Below are positions 9,278 to 18,498 of a stretch of DNA of 64,000 nt, one piece after another; position 1 is the stretch's first letter; each line of letters starts with the position of its first letter. Below the pieces are notes generated by a model. The model was not told the DNA's origin. It did not search any database and was given only the letters and a program-made list of their open reading frames with translations. The position numbers and the translations under genes are program-made. Origin of the DNA: Polynucleobacter sp. (GTDB lineage: Bacteria > Pseudomonadota > Gammaproteobacteria > Burkholderiales > Burkholderiaceae); assembly GCF_030693775.1 (NCBI RefSeq), contig NZ_JAUXZY010000004.1, positions 682,001 to 746,000 of the forward strand. Reading direction: 5' to 3'.

Positions 9278-11758
9278 TTGCGCTATGCAATTACGGCGTG
9301 GATCGCCGGGGGAGCGCTTCCCTTTTTGTTTTTAATACTGCCAGCCAATACGCTGCTTTTGGCTATTTCAGCATTGATAGTGACTGCATTGTTACTGCTC
9401 ATTCCGGTCGCACCGCTGCGCAAAGTAGTCATCCTCTTGATGTGCGCACTTGCGGGTCTGGCATGGAGCCTGCATTTTGTTCAGCAGCGATTGCAATACG
9501 ATTTTCCGAGAGAACTGGAAGGAGTCGATCTGCAGATTGAGGGGCGAGTGGATGGCTTGCCGCGCGGCGATCACCAAGGTGCGACTTTTGCTTTTGTGAT
9601 TACAAACTACACGCGATTGCCGCGCGGGGTAAGCATTAATGTAGACAAACTGCCACGCCGGGTTTATCTAACCTGGTCATCTGCATGGCGTGAGTCAGAG
9701 CAGATACCAATAATTCAGCCGGGTCAGCAGTGGCGGTTACGGGTGAAGTTTAAGCGACCCCATGGCGTGATCAATCCCCATGGGTTCGATTTTGAGCAGT
9801 GGCTTTTTCATCAGGGCTATGGAGCGTACGGATCGATACGTTCAGGTACAAAGTTGGAGCAGGCAGCTCCATGGTCCTTTGCGCAATGGATCGAAAGCCA
9901 TCGCTGGAATTTACGGGATAAGATTAAGCGCCTACTGCATGACAACAGACCCTATGCAGGAGTTTTGGTTGCTCTCGTGATGGGCGATCAAAATGCAATT
10001 GAACAGGTCGATTGGCGTGTCTTTAATGCAACTGGGATTGGGCACTTGATTTCGATATCGGGTCTTCATGTCACGATGCTGGCCGGAATGGGAGCACTAC
10101 TGGCATCGCGCGTATGGCGCCGTGGCAGTTTGCCGCTGGCGATGCCAGTGCCGCGCGTCACAGCAGCAGCCGGTTTTATCACTGCCTTCATTTATGCCTG
10201 GATTGCGGGCTTTCAGATACCAGCGCAGCGGACTATGTATATGGTTGGAGTAGTGGCGATTGCGGTCTGGTCGGGCAGACTTCCGCGTGCCTTTGATATC
10301 TGGTGGTGGGCCTTGGCAGTGGTCTTGGTATTGGATCCCATGGCTGCTTATACCCCAGGCTTTTGGCTCTCGTTTGGCGCGGTTGCTGCCATTCTGTATG
10401 CGATGGGGGAATCCAGCGGATTAATTGGCATCCCCACCGGAAAAGAGCTTGAACTAAGTAGTCGAGAGCGATTGATTCAGGCTTTAAAAGAGGCTTGTCG
10501 CTTGCAGGCCGTTGTCACCTTAGCCTTAATTCCGTGCACGCTATATTGGTTCTACCAATTCTCGGTCGTGTCACCCTTAGCAAATGCGATTGCCATTCCG
10601 CTGGTGAGTTATGTTGTGACGCCGCTTGCCATGATTGGCGTTGTGATGCCGGATGCATTAGCGAGGCCGCTACTAATGTTGGCGCATACCGCGATGGAGT
10701 GGCTTGCAATGCTCTTAAAGTTAATGGCAGGCTGGGATTGGGCGGTGGCCTATTCACATCAGCCTAGCCTACTGCTGTTGGCTTTATCACTGATTGGTAT
10801 CGCTATTGCCATTCGGCCAGGATTAATCCGCAAGACCATTCCATCGCGATTATTGGGTTGCGCCTTGTGCACCTGCTTATTTATTCCGCCAAAGACGGAT
10901 TTAGCCTATGGTGAATTTCAGGCAACGGTACTCGATATTGGTCAGGGTACTGCAGTGCTGATCGAGACCCAATCAAAAAGACTGCTCTACGACACAGGCC
11001 TAATCCAAGGAAAGAAAGATGACGCGGGAGAGCGCATCATCTTGCCTTTTTTCAGGGGAGAGGGTATTCATCACATTGATCGTATGGTGATTAGTCACAG
11101 TGATAGCGATCACGTGGGCGGGGCCAAAACTCTATTGCGCGAGATTACCTTTGACTCAATGCTGGGCTCTTTGCCTGACCATAATCCATTGCTGCGGGCA
11201 TTGCGTCAGAAAAGAGTTCCAGTCCTTCCATGTCGATATGGGCAATCGTGGCGCTGGGATGGAGTCGACTTTTTAGTTTGGCATCCGCATGAGGAGATAA
11301 ATTTTGATGCGAGCCACTATGGCGGTAAGCCCAATGAAATGAGTTGTGTCCTCGAGGTGCGCAATCGCAGCACTTCCTTTTGGCTAACCGGCGATGCCGA
11401 GCGCGAGGCGGAGGTGGCGCTGCTAGAGCGTTTACGCCATCAACCAATCCCAAGGCAAGGGCGTAGTGTCGTCTTTATGGCGCCGCACCACGGTAGTAAA
11501 ACATCCTCCTCATTAGATTTGCTTAAGGCGATCAATCCAGATTCGGCCTTTGCACAAAATGGCTACCGCAATCGCTATAACCACCCGCACCCAACCGTAC
11601 GTGCCCGGTATCAGGAGTTGGGTATTCCATTTTTACAAACTCCAAATACGGGCGCCCAGTTGTGGCGTTTCGGAAATACGCCTGGACAAAAAAATACGCC
11701 TACCCTGTTGCGTGAGGATAGGCGTCGTATTTGGCATGACCGAAGTACTCAGCCATAG
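9278..11758 (+). CDS. comEC: DNA internalization competence protein ComEC/Rec2
   Basis: ComEC forms the inner-membrane channel that carries single-stranded DNA into the cytoplasm during natural transformation. The start is TTG at 9278; no ATG is better placed. The 826 residues include an N-terminal membrane pair, a DUF4131-type OB region (about 60-210), the multi-spanning competence domain with GIGHLISISGLHV near 250-262, and a C-terminal metallo-beta-lactamase domain (about 545-800) with HSDSDHVGG and APHHGS metal motifs. All three parts are intact, suggesting the lineage could take up DNA if pilus genes exist elsewhere. The last 70 bases contain a terminator used by the opposite strand. Confidence 0.93.
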   Translation: MRYAITAWIAGGALPFLFLILPANTLLLAISALIVTALLLLIPVAPLRKVVILLMCALAGLAWSLHFVQQRLQYDFPRELEGVDLQIEGRVDGLPRGDHQGATFAFVITNYTRLPRGVSINVDKLPRRVYLTWSSAWRESEQIPIIQPGQQWRLRVKFKRPHGVINPHGFDFEQWLFHQGYGAYGSIRSGTKLEQAAPWSFAQWIESHRWNLRDKIKRLLHDNRPYAGVLVALVMGDQNAIEQVDWRVFNATGIGHLISISGLHVTMLAGMGALLASRVWRRGSLPLAMPVPRVTAAAGFITAFIYAWIAGFQIPAQRTMYMVGVVAIAVWSGRLPRAFDIWWWALAVVLVLDPMAAYTPGFWLSFGAVAAILYAMGESSGLIGIPTGKELELSSRERLIQALKEACRLQAVVTLALIPCTLYWFYQFSVVSPLANAIAIPLVSYVVTPLAMIGVVMPDALARPLLMLAHTAMEWLAMLLKLMAGWDWAVAYSHQPSLLLLALSLIGIAIAIRPGLIRKTIPSRLLGCALCTCLFIPPKTDLAYGEFQATVLDIGQGTAVLIETQSKRLLYDTGLIQGKKDDAGERIILPFFRGEGIHHIDRMVISHSDSDHVGGAKTLLREITFDSMLGSLPDHNPLLRALRQKRVPVLPCRYGQSWRWDGVDFLVWHPHEEINFDASHYGGKPNEMSCVLEVRNRSTSFWLTGDAEREAEVALLERLRHQPIPRQGRSVVFMAPHHGSKTSSSLDLLKAINPDSAFAQNGYRNRYNHPHPTVRARYQELGIPFLQTPNTGAQLWRFGNTPGQKNTPTLLREDRRRIWHDRSTQP
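11688..11725 (-). terminator. Rho-independent terminator for the minus-strand small gene, inside the comEC 3' end
   Basis: On the minus strand the arms ACGCCTA (11696-11702) and TAGGCGT (11719-11725) pair perfectly and extend by three further pairs after one mismatch. They are followed by A then a run of seven T. The plus-strand side has no T run, so it serves transcripts coming from 11960 leftward. It lies within the coding end of comEC. Confidence 0.7.
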
Positions 11759-11777
11759 CGCATAAAACCGAATCGTC

Positions 11778-11960
11778 TTAATGCTGCTTAAGTTCTTTAT
11801 TCCAATTGCGATCTTGAAAGACGGAGCGGGGCGCATCGGGATCAAGCTCCTCGACGGGAATAAATTTCTGTCTGGAGCTCGACTTGCTCGGCTTCTTGGG
11901 CTGCTCTGCAGGCACTTCAGTGACCTTGGCGTCAACGGGAGTTTCTGTTGGTGATTTCAT
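11778..11960 (-). CDS. Small hydrophilic protein, function unknown
   Basis: This is a 60-residue open frame rich in Lys, Pro, Ser and Glu, with no membrane segment and a probably disordered N-terminal half (SPTETPVDAK, PKKPSKSSSR). The second half, FIPVEELDPDAPRSVFQDRNW, looks more constrained. I do not recognise a family. Support for its being real is a good terminator about 50 nt downstream on the same strand and the absence of any better frame in this gap. No clear ribosome binding site precedes the ATG, which weakens the call. It could be a short stress or regulatory protein, but nothing in the sequence proves a role. Confidence 0.5.
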   Translation of the reverse strand: MKSPTETPVDAKVTEVPAEQPKKPSKSSSRQKFIPVEELDPDAPRSVFQDRNWNKELKQH

Positions 11961-12015
11961 GTTGGTTAAAAATAGAATGGGTTCTAAAAAGTGCTTCTAA
12001 AGCGCCTTAGGCGTT

Positions 12016-12186
12016 TTAACTTCTGCGACGGTTGCAGTAGGTGCAGAGGTTTCCAGAGATGGCAACCAAAAAATAAGCAATCATGCCGATCGCAAAGATG
12101 GCGTAGTCACCGCTGCTAATAAAAACAACCAGACCAACCACGATCGTGACTGCGCTTAATACGCTGATTAAGGTTTTGGCAAACAT
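12016..12186 (-). CDS. Small inner-membrane protein, function unknown
   Basis: This encodes 56 residues with two predicted membrane helices (about 6-27 and 31-48) and a short Cys- and Arg-rich tail, CTYCNRRRS. The frame is open from 12210, but ATG 12186 is preceded at a proper distance by AGGGG, a strong Shine-Dalgarno sequence, so I choose the shorter form. The tail has a CxxC pair that could bind a metal or a thiol partner. No family is recognised. It lies between the tRNA-fMet terminator and the 60-residue gene on the same strand. Confidence 0.6.
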   Translation of the reverse strand: MFAKTLISVLSAVTIVVGLVVFISSGDYAIFAIGMIAYFLVAISGNLCTYCNRRRS

Positions 12187-12282
12187 GTGTTCATTCCCCT
12201 TTTGCGACAAAAATTATCATTCTCAATCTAGAGGTGTCAATAGCAGCTTGCTTAATGCCCTCGGATTGCCGTAAATCAATAG

Positions 12283-12303
12283 AAAAAGGATACTTTCGTA
12301 TCC
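12283..12303 (-). terminator. Rho-independent terminator of tRNA-fMet
   Basis: On the minus strand, GGATAC (12303-12298), loop GAAA, and GTATCC (12293-12288) form a perfect 6-bp stem closed by a GNRA tetraloop, followed at once by five T and CTATT. It lies 22 nt past the tRNA CCA end and fits a monocistronic tRNA transcript. Confidence 0.85.
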
Positions 12304-12325
12304 CATTGTTCTATATCACTAAATT

Positions 12326-12402
12326 TGGTTGCGGGGACAGGATTTGAACCTGTGACCTTCGGGTTATGAGCCCGACGAGCTGCCAGACTGCTCCACCCCG
12401 CG
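12326..12402 (-). tRNA. Initiator tRNA-fMet (CAU)
   Basis: This 77-nt cloverleaf has the anticodon CAU within GGGCTCATAACCC. Initiator identity is shown by the unpaired C1 opposite A72 at the acceptor end and by the three G-C pairs (GGG/CCC) of the anticodon stem. The T-loop GTTCAAATC is normal and the CCA end is encoded. It stands alone, with a terminator just downstream and kup divergent upstream. Confidence 0.97.
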
Positions 12403-12556
12403 TCTGAGACTCTGATTCTAGCATTTTTAAGCCTTCTCTGTCGAGCTTTATTGCTGAATTGAGCTGTTTCACGCTGAATTTATCTTCTATTTCTCGGTCA
12501 TTTAGACCCCCCTAAGGAGTAACATATTGCCGTGCAACACCAATTAAGGCAGTTTC

Positions 12557-14503
12557 ATGTCCATTAGTAATCCCGAATACTCAAGCTCAACCCTGCTCAA
12601 GCCCGTTGACCTGCATAGCAGTGGCGATGGTGGTGAGCACAAGAAGGGTTTAGGCGTTCTCATGCTGGCTGCAATTGGCGTGGTTTTCGGTGATATTGGT
12701 ACTAGTCCCTTGTATGCACTCAAAGAATGCTTTGATGCCGAGCATGGCATTGCCTTTAGCCCTGAGGCCCTTTATGGAGTGATCTCCATGATGATCTGGG
12801 CCTTGATTTTGGTAGTGACCTTTAAGTATGTCCTATTCGTGATGCGCGCCGATAACAAAGGTGAGGGCGGTGTTCTATCCCTCATGGCCCTGGCACTGCG
12901 TTCCGTTAAAAGCGGTACAAAAGAATATTTTGTGTTGATGATTCTGGGCATGTTAGGTGCCTGCATGCTGATCGGCGAGTCCGTCATTACTCCAGCGATC
13001 TCCGTATTGTCTGCAGTAGAGGGTATTGAAATTGCAACACCGGCATTAAAGCAATTCATTATTCCGATTGCCGTAGTCATTCTCTTTTGCCTCTTTGTAA
13101 TCCAGAAATACGGCACGGCAATGGTGGGTAATTTATTCGGGCCCGTTACATTAATTTGGTTCTTGGCGATTGCCGCATTGGGTATTTGGAATATTAGTAA
13201 CGCCCCCGAAATTGCCTTGGCGTTTAATCCAATGTACGCCATGCGCTTTATTACCGACCACCCCTTAACGGCTTACATCGTGATGGGCGCTGTAGTGCTG
13301 GTAGTGACTGGAGTAGAGGCGCTCTATTTAGATATGGGCCACTTTGGTCGTAACCCCGTGCGCTTCGCTTGGCTCTTGATTGTTCTGCCTAGTCTGCTGC
13401 TTAATTATTTAGGGCAGGGCGCCTTGGTGCTCTCCAACCCCGAAGCTATTCGCAATCCCTTTTACATGATGGTGCCAGAGTGGGCTCTTTGGCCGATGGT
13501 AGGGCTTGCTACCGCAGCAACTGTGATTGCATCCCAAGCCGTGATCTCTGGCACCTTTTCCTTGGTGAGTCAGGCCATCTCGCTGGGCTTTTTGCCCCGC
13601 ATGAATATTCTGCACACTTCTGATTCCGAGCGCGGGCAGATTTACATCCCAGTAGTGAATTGGGCTTTGCTCGTGATGGTGATTGTGACCATTATCGAAT
13701 TTGGTGAGTCGGTTAACTTGGCTGCAGCCTATGGCCTCTCCGTTACCTCAACCATGCTGATTACTACCATCTTGCTGTCGGTTGTGATGCGGCGCGAATG
13801 GCATATCAACCCCATTTTGATCGCTTTGTTGATTGTATTTTTCTTTGCGGTTGACTTGGCTTTCTGGACCGCCACGTTGATCAAGGTTAAAGATGGCGGC
13901 TGGTATCCCTTGCTGCTAGCACTGATCTGCTTTACCTGCCTAATTACTTGGTACAAAGGCCGCAAATTGCTTCGCGATAAGTTGATCAGCAATTCCATTC
14001 CGATGGAGGCGTTTGTTAGTAGTCTGCTGGCGCATCCACCGCACCGCGTAGAAGGAACTGCGATCTTCTTAACTGCGCACATTGATTATGTGCCGGTAGC
14101 CATGCTGCACAACTTGAAGCACAACCGTGTGATGCATGAGCGGATATTCTTCTTAAAGTTGAGTACGTGGGACGTGCCCTATGTGAATGATAGCGAGCGC
14201 ATCACCATGCGCGATCTGGGAGGTCAGGTGTTCCTGGTGCGTGCGGTCTATGGCTTTAAAGAAACGCCGGATATCAATTCCATCCTAACCCTGCTGGAGA
14301 AACAAGAGAACCTCACCTTTGATTTGATGGACACCTCTTTCTTTATCTCGAAAGACACCATCATTCCATCGGCATCCCCCGGAATGGCGCTGTGGCAGGA
14401 AAGCCTCTTTTCATGGATGATGCAAAACGCGGCAAAGCCTTCGGACTTTTTCAAGATCCCAACCAATCGCTTGGTTGAATTGGGCGCAAAGGTCGAGATT
14501 TGA
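12557..14503 (+). CDS. kup: KUP-family low-affinity potassium uptake protein
   Basis: Kup imports K+ by proton symport across the inner membrane. The 648 residues have about 12 membrane helices in the first 460 positions and a cytoplasmic C-terminal domain of about 180. The family start motif [15 protein letters not shown] lies at about 46-60, and other Kup segments include [12 protein letters not shown] and [16 protein letters not shown]. Length is standard. The stop overlaps the TTG start of the next gene (TTGA), so the two are likely co-translated. The upstream region carries no pdxy or kdp-like neighbour that would change the call. Confidence 0.95.
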   Translation: MSISNPEYSSSTLLKPVDLHSSGDGGEHKKGLGVLMLAAIGVVFGDIGTSPLYALKECFDAEHGIAFSPEALYGVISMMIWALILVVTFKYVLFVMRADNKGEGGVLSLMALALRSVKSGTKEYFVLMILGMLGACMLIGESVITPAISVLSAVEGIEIATPALKQFIIPIAVVILFCLFVIQKYGTAMVGNLFGPVTLIWFLAIAALGIWNISNAPEIALAFNPMYAMRFITDHPLTAYIVMGAVVLVVTGVEALYLDMGHFGRNPVRFAWLLIVLPSLLLNYLGQGALVLSNPEAIRNPFYMMVPEWALWPMVGLATAATVIASQAVISGTFSLVSQAISLGFLPRMNILHTSDSERGQIYIPVVNWALLVMVIVTIIEFGESVNLAAAYGLSVTSTMLITTILLSVVMRREWHINPILIALLIVFFFAVDLAFWTATLIKVKDGGWYPLLLALICFTCLITWYKGRKLLRDKLISNSIPMEAFVSSLLAHPPHRVEGTAIFLTAHIDYVPVAMLHNLKHNRVMHERIFFLKLSTWDVPYVNDSERITMRDLGGQVFLVRAVYGFKETPDINSILTLLEKQENLTFDLMDTSFFISKDTIIPSASPGMALWQESLFSWMMQNAAKPSDFFKIPTNRLVELGAKVEI

Positions 14504-15009
14504 TTCGCGCATCCTCTCTTCGCGCCTGTCTTTCTGTTGCGATGGCAATTGGCCTCGCACTTGGGGTGGGTGCCGCACGCGCAACGCCGGCACAAGAAGC
14601 AGAGCTCGACAAGTTAGACAAGATCGAGGCCGAGCTGAGCCTGCAGCGTGAGTGGGCAGATTACCGATGGAAAAAAGCATCTGCTGAGTGCTACCAAAAA
14701 TATTTAGTGAATCGATGTCTGAGCCAAACGCGTGCTCAATATCGTAAAGAGATCGATCCGATTCGGGCGCAAGAGGTGGAGCTTAATACGGCGCAGCGCG
14801 AGTTACGTAAGCTTCTTAAGGATGAGCGCGACGCCAAGCGTAAAGCGGAAAAAGCCGATCCCGCCAAAGCAGCAGAGCGCGCCGAAAATGTCCGCGCCTT
14901 TGAAGAAAAACAACAGGATGCCGCTAAGCGGGCTGCAGACTTAGAGGAGCGACGCAAAGATGCCCCGCGTCGCGCACAAGAAAACAAAGCTGGTACGCAG
15001 TTACAGTAA
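14500..15009 (+). CDS. Exported coiled-coil protein, function unknown
   Basis: This encodes 169 residues starting at TTG 14500, which overlaps the kup stop. An N-terminal signal peptide ends near GAARA (residue 29). The mature part is almost entirely charged helix: Glu/Lys/Arg/Ala-rich heptad-like sequence from about 35 to 160, interrupted by a conserved-looking stretch [25 protein letters not shown] with two Cys that may form a disulfide in the periplasm. I do not recognise a named family. The next gene, radA, starts 11 nt later, so it sits inside a kup-radA run. A periplasmic structural or scaffold role is possible but unproven. Confidence 0.75.
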   Translation: MIRASSLRACLSVAMAIGLALGVGAARATPAQEAELDKLDKIEAELSLQREWADYRWKKASAECYQKYLVNRCLSQTRAQYRKEIDPIRAQEVELNTAQRELRKLLKDERDAKRKAEKADPAKAAERAENVRAFEEKQQDAAKRAADLEERRKDAPRRAQENKAGTQLQ

Positions 15010-15020
15010 AGAACACTATT

Positions 15021-16388
15021 TTGGCTAAAGCAAAAACCATTTATGTATGTACTGCTTGCGGTGGCAATACGCCCCGTTGGCAAGGCCAGTGTCCTGCCTG
15101 TCAGGCTTGGAACACGCTAGAAGAGAGCCTGTCGGAATCGACCTCGACCAATGCCCGCTTTCAGGGTTTGGCGCAAGCCGTACCCCGTCAAAAGTTATCG
15201 GCTATCAAGGCCGAGGATATGCCGCGATTGCCAACTGGCGTAGACGAGTTTGATCGCGTCCTTGGCGGTGGTTTAGTGCCGGGTGGTGTCGTACTCATCG
15301 GCGGGGATCCAGGCATTGGTAAATCGACACTATTGTTGCAAGCCTTAGCAGAAATGAGCGCTGCTGGGGTCTCCGTTTTATACAGCAGCGGCGAAGAATC
15401 GGCTGCGCAGATCGCGCTGCGCGCAAAACGCATTGCATTGGCTGCGCCACAGCTGGAAGTTCTTGCGGAAATCCAACTCGAAAAGTTATTGACCACCATT
15501 GATGCTGCTCATCCCCAGGTAGTGGTGGTGGATTCGATTCAGACGGTCTACTCCGATGCCTTAACCTCTGCGCCGGGCTCAGTTGCACAGGTGCGCGAGT
15601 GTGCTGCGCAGCTCACCCGCTACGCTAAATCCACTGGCATTTGCATGCTGATGGTGGGGCATGTGACCAAAGACGGTCATCTTGCTGGTCCGCGGGTGCT
15701 CGAGCACATTGTTGATACGGTGCTGTATTTTGAGGGCGATACCCACTCGTCGTTTCGTTTGGTACGCTCGATTAAAAATCGCTTTGGCGCAGTCAACGAG
15801 CTTGGTGTATTTGCCATGACCGAAAAAGGCCTCAAGGGCGTTTCTAATCCATCGGCCATCTTTTTATCGCAGCATGCGGAGATGGTGCCGGGCGCTTGTG
15901 TGCTCGTTACACAAGAAGGTAGCCGTCCCTTATTGGTTGAAATCCAAGCTTTAGTAGATACGGCCCACATTCCCAATCCAAGGCGCTTAGCAGTGGGCCT
16001 CGAGCAGCATCGCCTCGCTATGCTGCTGGCAGTATTGCATCGCCACGCTGGCATAGCCTGCTTTGATCAGGATGTGTTTCTCAATGCCGTTGGTGGCGTG
16101 AAGATCTCTGAGCCAGCGGCTGACTTAGCTGTCCTCCTGGCAATTCAATCGTCGATTCGGAATCGCGCCTTACCAAAGGAGTTGATCGTATTTGGTGAGG
16201 TGGGTTTGGCGGGAGAAATTCGTCCTTGCCCGCGTGGCCAAGAGCGTCTCAAAGAGGCTGCCAAACTTGGCTTTACGATTGCCATCATTCCCAAAGCCAA
16301 TCTCCCCAAGAGCAAAATCCCCGGCTTGCGGGTGATTCCGGTAGAGCGCATTGATCAGGCTATTTCTGCTGCAAACGAACTCAGTTAG
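15021..16388 (+). CDS. radA: DNA repair protein RadA (Sms)
   Basis: RadA is a RecA-like hexameric helicase that helps branch migration during recombination and transformation. It uses TTG at 15021 as start and has 455 residues. The N-terminal C4 zinc finger has Cys10, Cys13, Cys24 and Cys27. The RecA-like core has Walker A GGDPGIGKST (about residues 94-103) and the RadA-specific KNRFG motif in SIKNRFGAVNELGVF. The C-terminal third is the Lon-like domain (about 290-455). All regions are intact. The gene is convergent with prmB across a 43-bp gap. Confidence 0.95.
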   Translation: MAKAKTIYVCTACGGNTPRWQGQCPACQAWNTLEESLSESTSTNARFQGLAQAVPRQKLSAIKAEDMPRLPTGVDEFDRVLGGGLVPGGVVLIGGDPGIGKSTLLLQALAEMSAAGVSVLYSSGEESAAQIALRAKRIALAAPQLEVLAEIQLEKLLTTIDAAHPQVVVVDSIQTVYSDALTSAPGSVAQVRECAAQLTRYAKSTGICMLMVGHVTKDGHLAGPRVLEHIVDTVLYFEGDTHSSFRLVRSIKNRFGAVNELGVFAMTEKGLKGVSNPSAIFLSQHAEMVPGACVLVTQEGSRPLLVEIQALVDTAHIPNPRRLAVGLEQHRLAMLLAVLHRHAGIACFDQDVFLNAVGGVKISEPAADLAVLLAIQSSIRNRALPKELIVFGEVGLAGEIRPCPRGQERLKEAAKLGFTIAIIPKANLPKSKIPGLRVIPVERIDQAISAANELS

Positions 16389-16391
16389 CAA

Positions 16392-16428
16392 TATTGTTAG
16401 CACTATTGTCAGCGCTATTGATTAGCGC
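16392..16428. repeat. Three imperfect tandem repeats of about 12 bp
   Basis: Between the convergent radA and prmB stops lie TATTGTTAGCAC, TATTGTCAGCGC and TATTGATTAGCGC in direct succession. The units differ by one or two bases and one insertion. No terminator-like T run accompanies them. They may be slippage products of no function. Confidence 0.6.
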
Positions 16429-16431
16429 GCT

Positions 16432-17340
16432 TTAGCGCAAGTCTTCTGCTTGGATTAGTAAGACTTGCTCGTTCCCTGCAGAGACGTCCATCCAAATCAC
16501 CGGAATCTGCGGGAAGGCTTTATGAAAGTGCTCCACTTCATTGCCAATTTCCAGTACCAGTGCACCGCGCTCGCTCAGGTAGTCCGGTGCATTGGCAATG
16601 ATCTTTCGAATCAGGTCCATGCCATCTTCGCCGCCAGCTAAAGCAAGGGCTGGTTCAGCGTGGTATTCAGCGGGGAGATTGCGCATGCTGGCTGCATTGA
16701 CGTAGGGCGGATTGCAGATGATCAAGTCAAAGCGGTTTTCATCATTGGGGTCGGGCAAGGGGCTCCAAAGATCGCCATGGAACAACTCAACGTGAGAACT
16801 CAGGCCGTGACGATCCAAGTTACGTGCCGCCACCGCTAATGCAGGCGCGCTGATATCGCACGCACTCACATGAATATCCGGACAGGACAGGGCTAGCAAG
16901 ACGGCAAGGGAGCCATTACCAGTGCATAAATCAAGTGCACGACCATCGGCAGGTAACCATGGCTCCAGTGCGCCTTCTGTAATTAGCTCCGCAATCCACG
17001 AGCGGGGAACGATACTCTGTTCATTGCAATAGAAGGGCACGCCCATTAGCCATGCCTCTTCTAAAATGTAAGCTAATGGTTTGCGCGTTTGAATGCGCTT
17101 ATTGGCCACTGCCAGGGCAGCGTCATAAAGACGGTGATCGAGTGGCGCCTGCAGTTGATCTAACGTATCGCTTGGACTGATCTGGAGTTGTTTACTAATA
17201 ATCCACAACGCCTCACTTTGGGCGTCGATTGCGCCGTGCCCGTAGCTGAGTTTGGCCTGATCGAGGTGTTGCGCAAGCCGATCGATCGCTTGTTCTACGG
17301 TGGCGACGGTATTGCTCTGCGACTGAGGCTCTGGATCCAT
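16432..17340 (-). CDS. prmB: 50S ribosomal protein L3 N5-glutamine methyltransferase
   Basis: PrmB methylates a glutamine of ribosomal protein L3 using S-adenosylmethionine. The 302 residues show an N-terminal helical substrate domain and a Rossmann methyltransferase domain with motif I DLCTGNGSLA (137-146) and the glutamine-binding NPPY at 210-213. The segment VPRSWIAELI (111-120) favours PrmB over PrmC. It begins 4 nt after the dapE stop and ends the dapD-dapE-prmB run. A terminator is not evident downstream. Confidence 0.9.
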   Translation of the reverse strand: MDPEPQSQSNTVATVEQAIDRLAQHLDQAKLSYGHGAIDAQSEALWIISKQLQISPSDTLDQLQAPLDHRLYDAALAVANKRIQTRKPLAYILEEAWLMGVPFYCNEQSIVPRSWIAELITEGALEPWLPADGRALDLCTGNGSLAVLLALSCPDIHVSACDISAPALAVAARNLDRHGLSSHVELFHGDLWSPLPDPNDENRFDLIICNPPYVNAASMRNLPAEYHAEPALALAGGEDGMDLIRKIIANAPDYLSERGALVLEIGNEVEHFHKAFPQIPVIWMDVSAGNEQVLLIQAEDLR

Positions 17341-17344
17341 GGGT

Positions 17345-18496
17345 TTAGGCGATCAACTGCTCAAGTACGCGCTTGTAAATGTTCTTGAGCGGGACAATGT
17401 CCTCGGCGCAAACAGACTCATTCACTTTGTGGCTGGTTGCATTAATGGGCCCAAACTCAACCACTTGAGAACAAATCTTGGCAATAAAGCGGCCATCGCT
17501 CGTACCGCCAGTAGTAGAGAGCTCGGTAACAACACCGGTTTCATCTTGAATCGCCTTACGCAGCGCGCTCGCCAAGGCTTCATCTCCAGTAATGAAGGGA
17601 CTGCCCCCCAAAACCCAATCAATTGAAAACGTCAGGCCAGCTTCGGTCAGAATCGACTCGACCCGCTGACGCAATTGCTCGGGCGTGCTCTCGGTTGAAA
17701 AGCGGAAATTAAAGTCGATGGTGAGTTCACCCGGAATGACGTTATTGGCGCCAGTACCTGCGTGAATATTCGAAATCTGAAAACTCGTCGGCTGAAAGTA
17801 ACGATTGCCTTGATCCCATTCGGTGCTCACTAGCGCCTGAATAGCGGGTGCAGATAAATGAATGGGGTTCTCACCGAGGTGAGGGTAGGCAATATGGGCT
17901 TGGATGCCCTTGATGTGCAATTTGCCAGACAGGGAGCCGCGTCTGCCGTTCTTAATCATGTCACCCAATTGATTGACTGAGGTAGGTTCGCCAATGACGC
18001 AGTAGTCCAGCCGTTGGCCCCGCTCTTTAAGTCGTTCGCACATGACCACCGTGCCATCGTTGGCTGGGCCTTCTTCGTCGCTGGTAATTAAAAAAGCAAT
18101 CGTTCCGGCGTGCTCCGGATTAGCGGTGATGAACTCCTCCGTTGCCACTACAAAACCGGCGAGGGAGGTTTTCATATCGGCCGCGCCGCGGCCATATAAA
18201 TAATCGCCGCGGATGGTGGGGGTAAATGGATCGCTCTCCCACTTTTCCAACGGGCCAGTAGGAACCACATCGGTATGGCCAGCAAACATCAATACCTTGC
18301 CAGCATCACCTTGCGTGCCTTTTTTGATGGCCCACAGATTCGTTACCTGAAAATCACTAGGACCACCCACCACACTTTCCGTATGAAAGCCCAATTCCTT
18401 TAAGCGATCAGCGATCAAATCCTGACAGCCGCCATCGGCTGGTGTAACCGAGCGGCAGGCAATCAGGGCTTTGGTTAATTCAATCGCTGCGCTCAT
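17345..18496 (-). CDS. dapE: Succinyl-diaminopimelate desuccinylase
   Basis: DapE hydrolyses N-succinyl-LL-diaminopimelate to LL-diaminopimelate and succinate in lysine and peptidoglycan synthesis. The 383 residues form an M20-type dizinc hydrolase. Motifs include [10 protein letters not shown] (about 71-80) with the first zinc His, GRGAADMK with the bridging Asp, and [12 protein letters not shown] with the catalytic Glu pair. The C-terminal GGTSDGRF and the last His (ATSHKVNES) complete the site. The gene starts 2 nt after the dapD stop, so the two steps are made together. Confidence 0.96.
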   Translation of the reverse strand: MSAAIELTKALIACRSVTPADGGCQDLIADRLKELGFHTESVVGGPSDFQVTNLWAIKKGTQGDAGKVLMFAGHTDVVPTGPLEKWESDPFTPTIRGDYLYGRGAADMKTSLAGFVVATEEFITANPEHAGTIAFLITSDEEGPANDGTVVMCERLKERGQRLDYCVIGEPTSVNQLGDMIKNGRRGSLSGKLHIKGIQAHIAYPHLGENPIHLSAPAIQALVSTEWDQGNRYFQPTSFQISNIHAGTGANNVIPGELTIDFNFRFSTESTPEQLRQRVESILTEAGLTFSIDWVLGGSPFITGDEALASALRKAIQDETGVVTELSTTGGTSDGRFIAKICSQVVEFGPINATSHKVNESVCAEDIVPLKNIYKRVLEQLIA

Positions 18497-18498
18497 GA

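Noticed and set aside
11986-12004. Terminator for the small membrane protein gene (GCGCTT/AAGCAC with five T)
   Set aside because: The stem has a C-A mismatch in six pairs and a 3-base loop; too weak to list as a feature.
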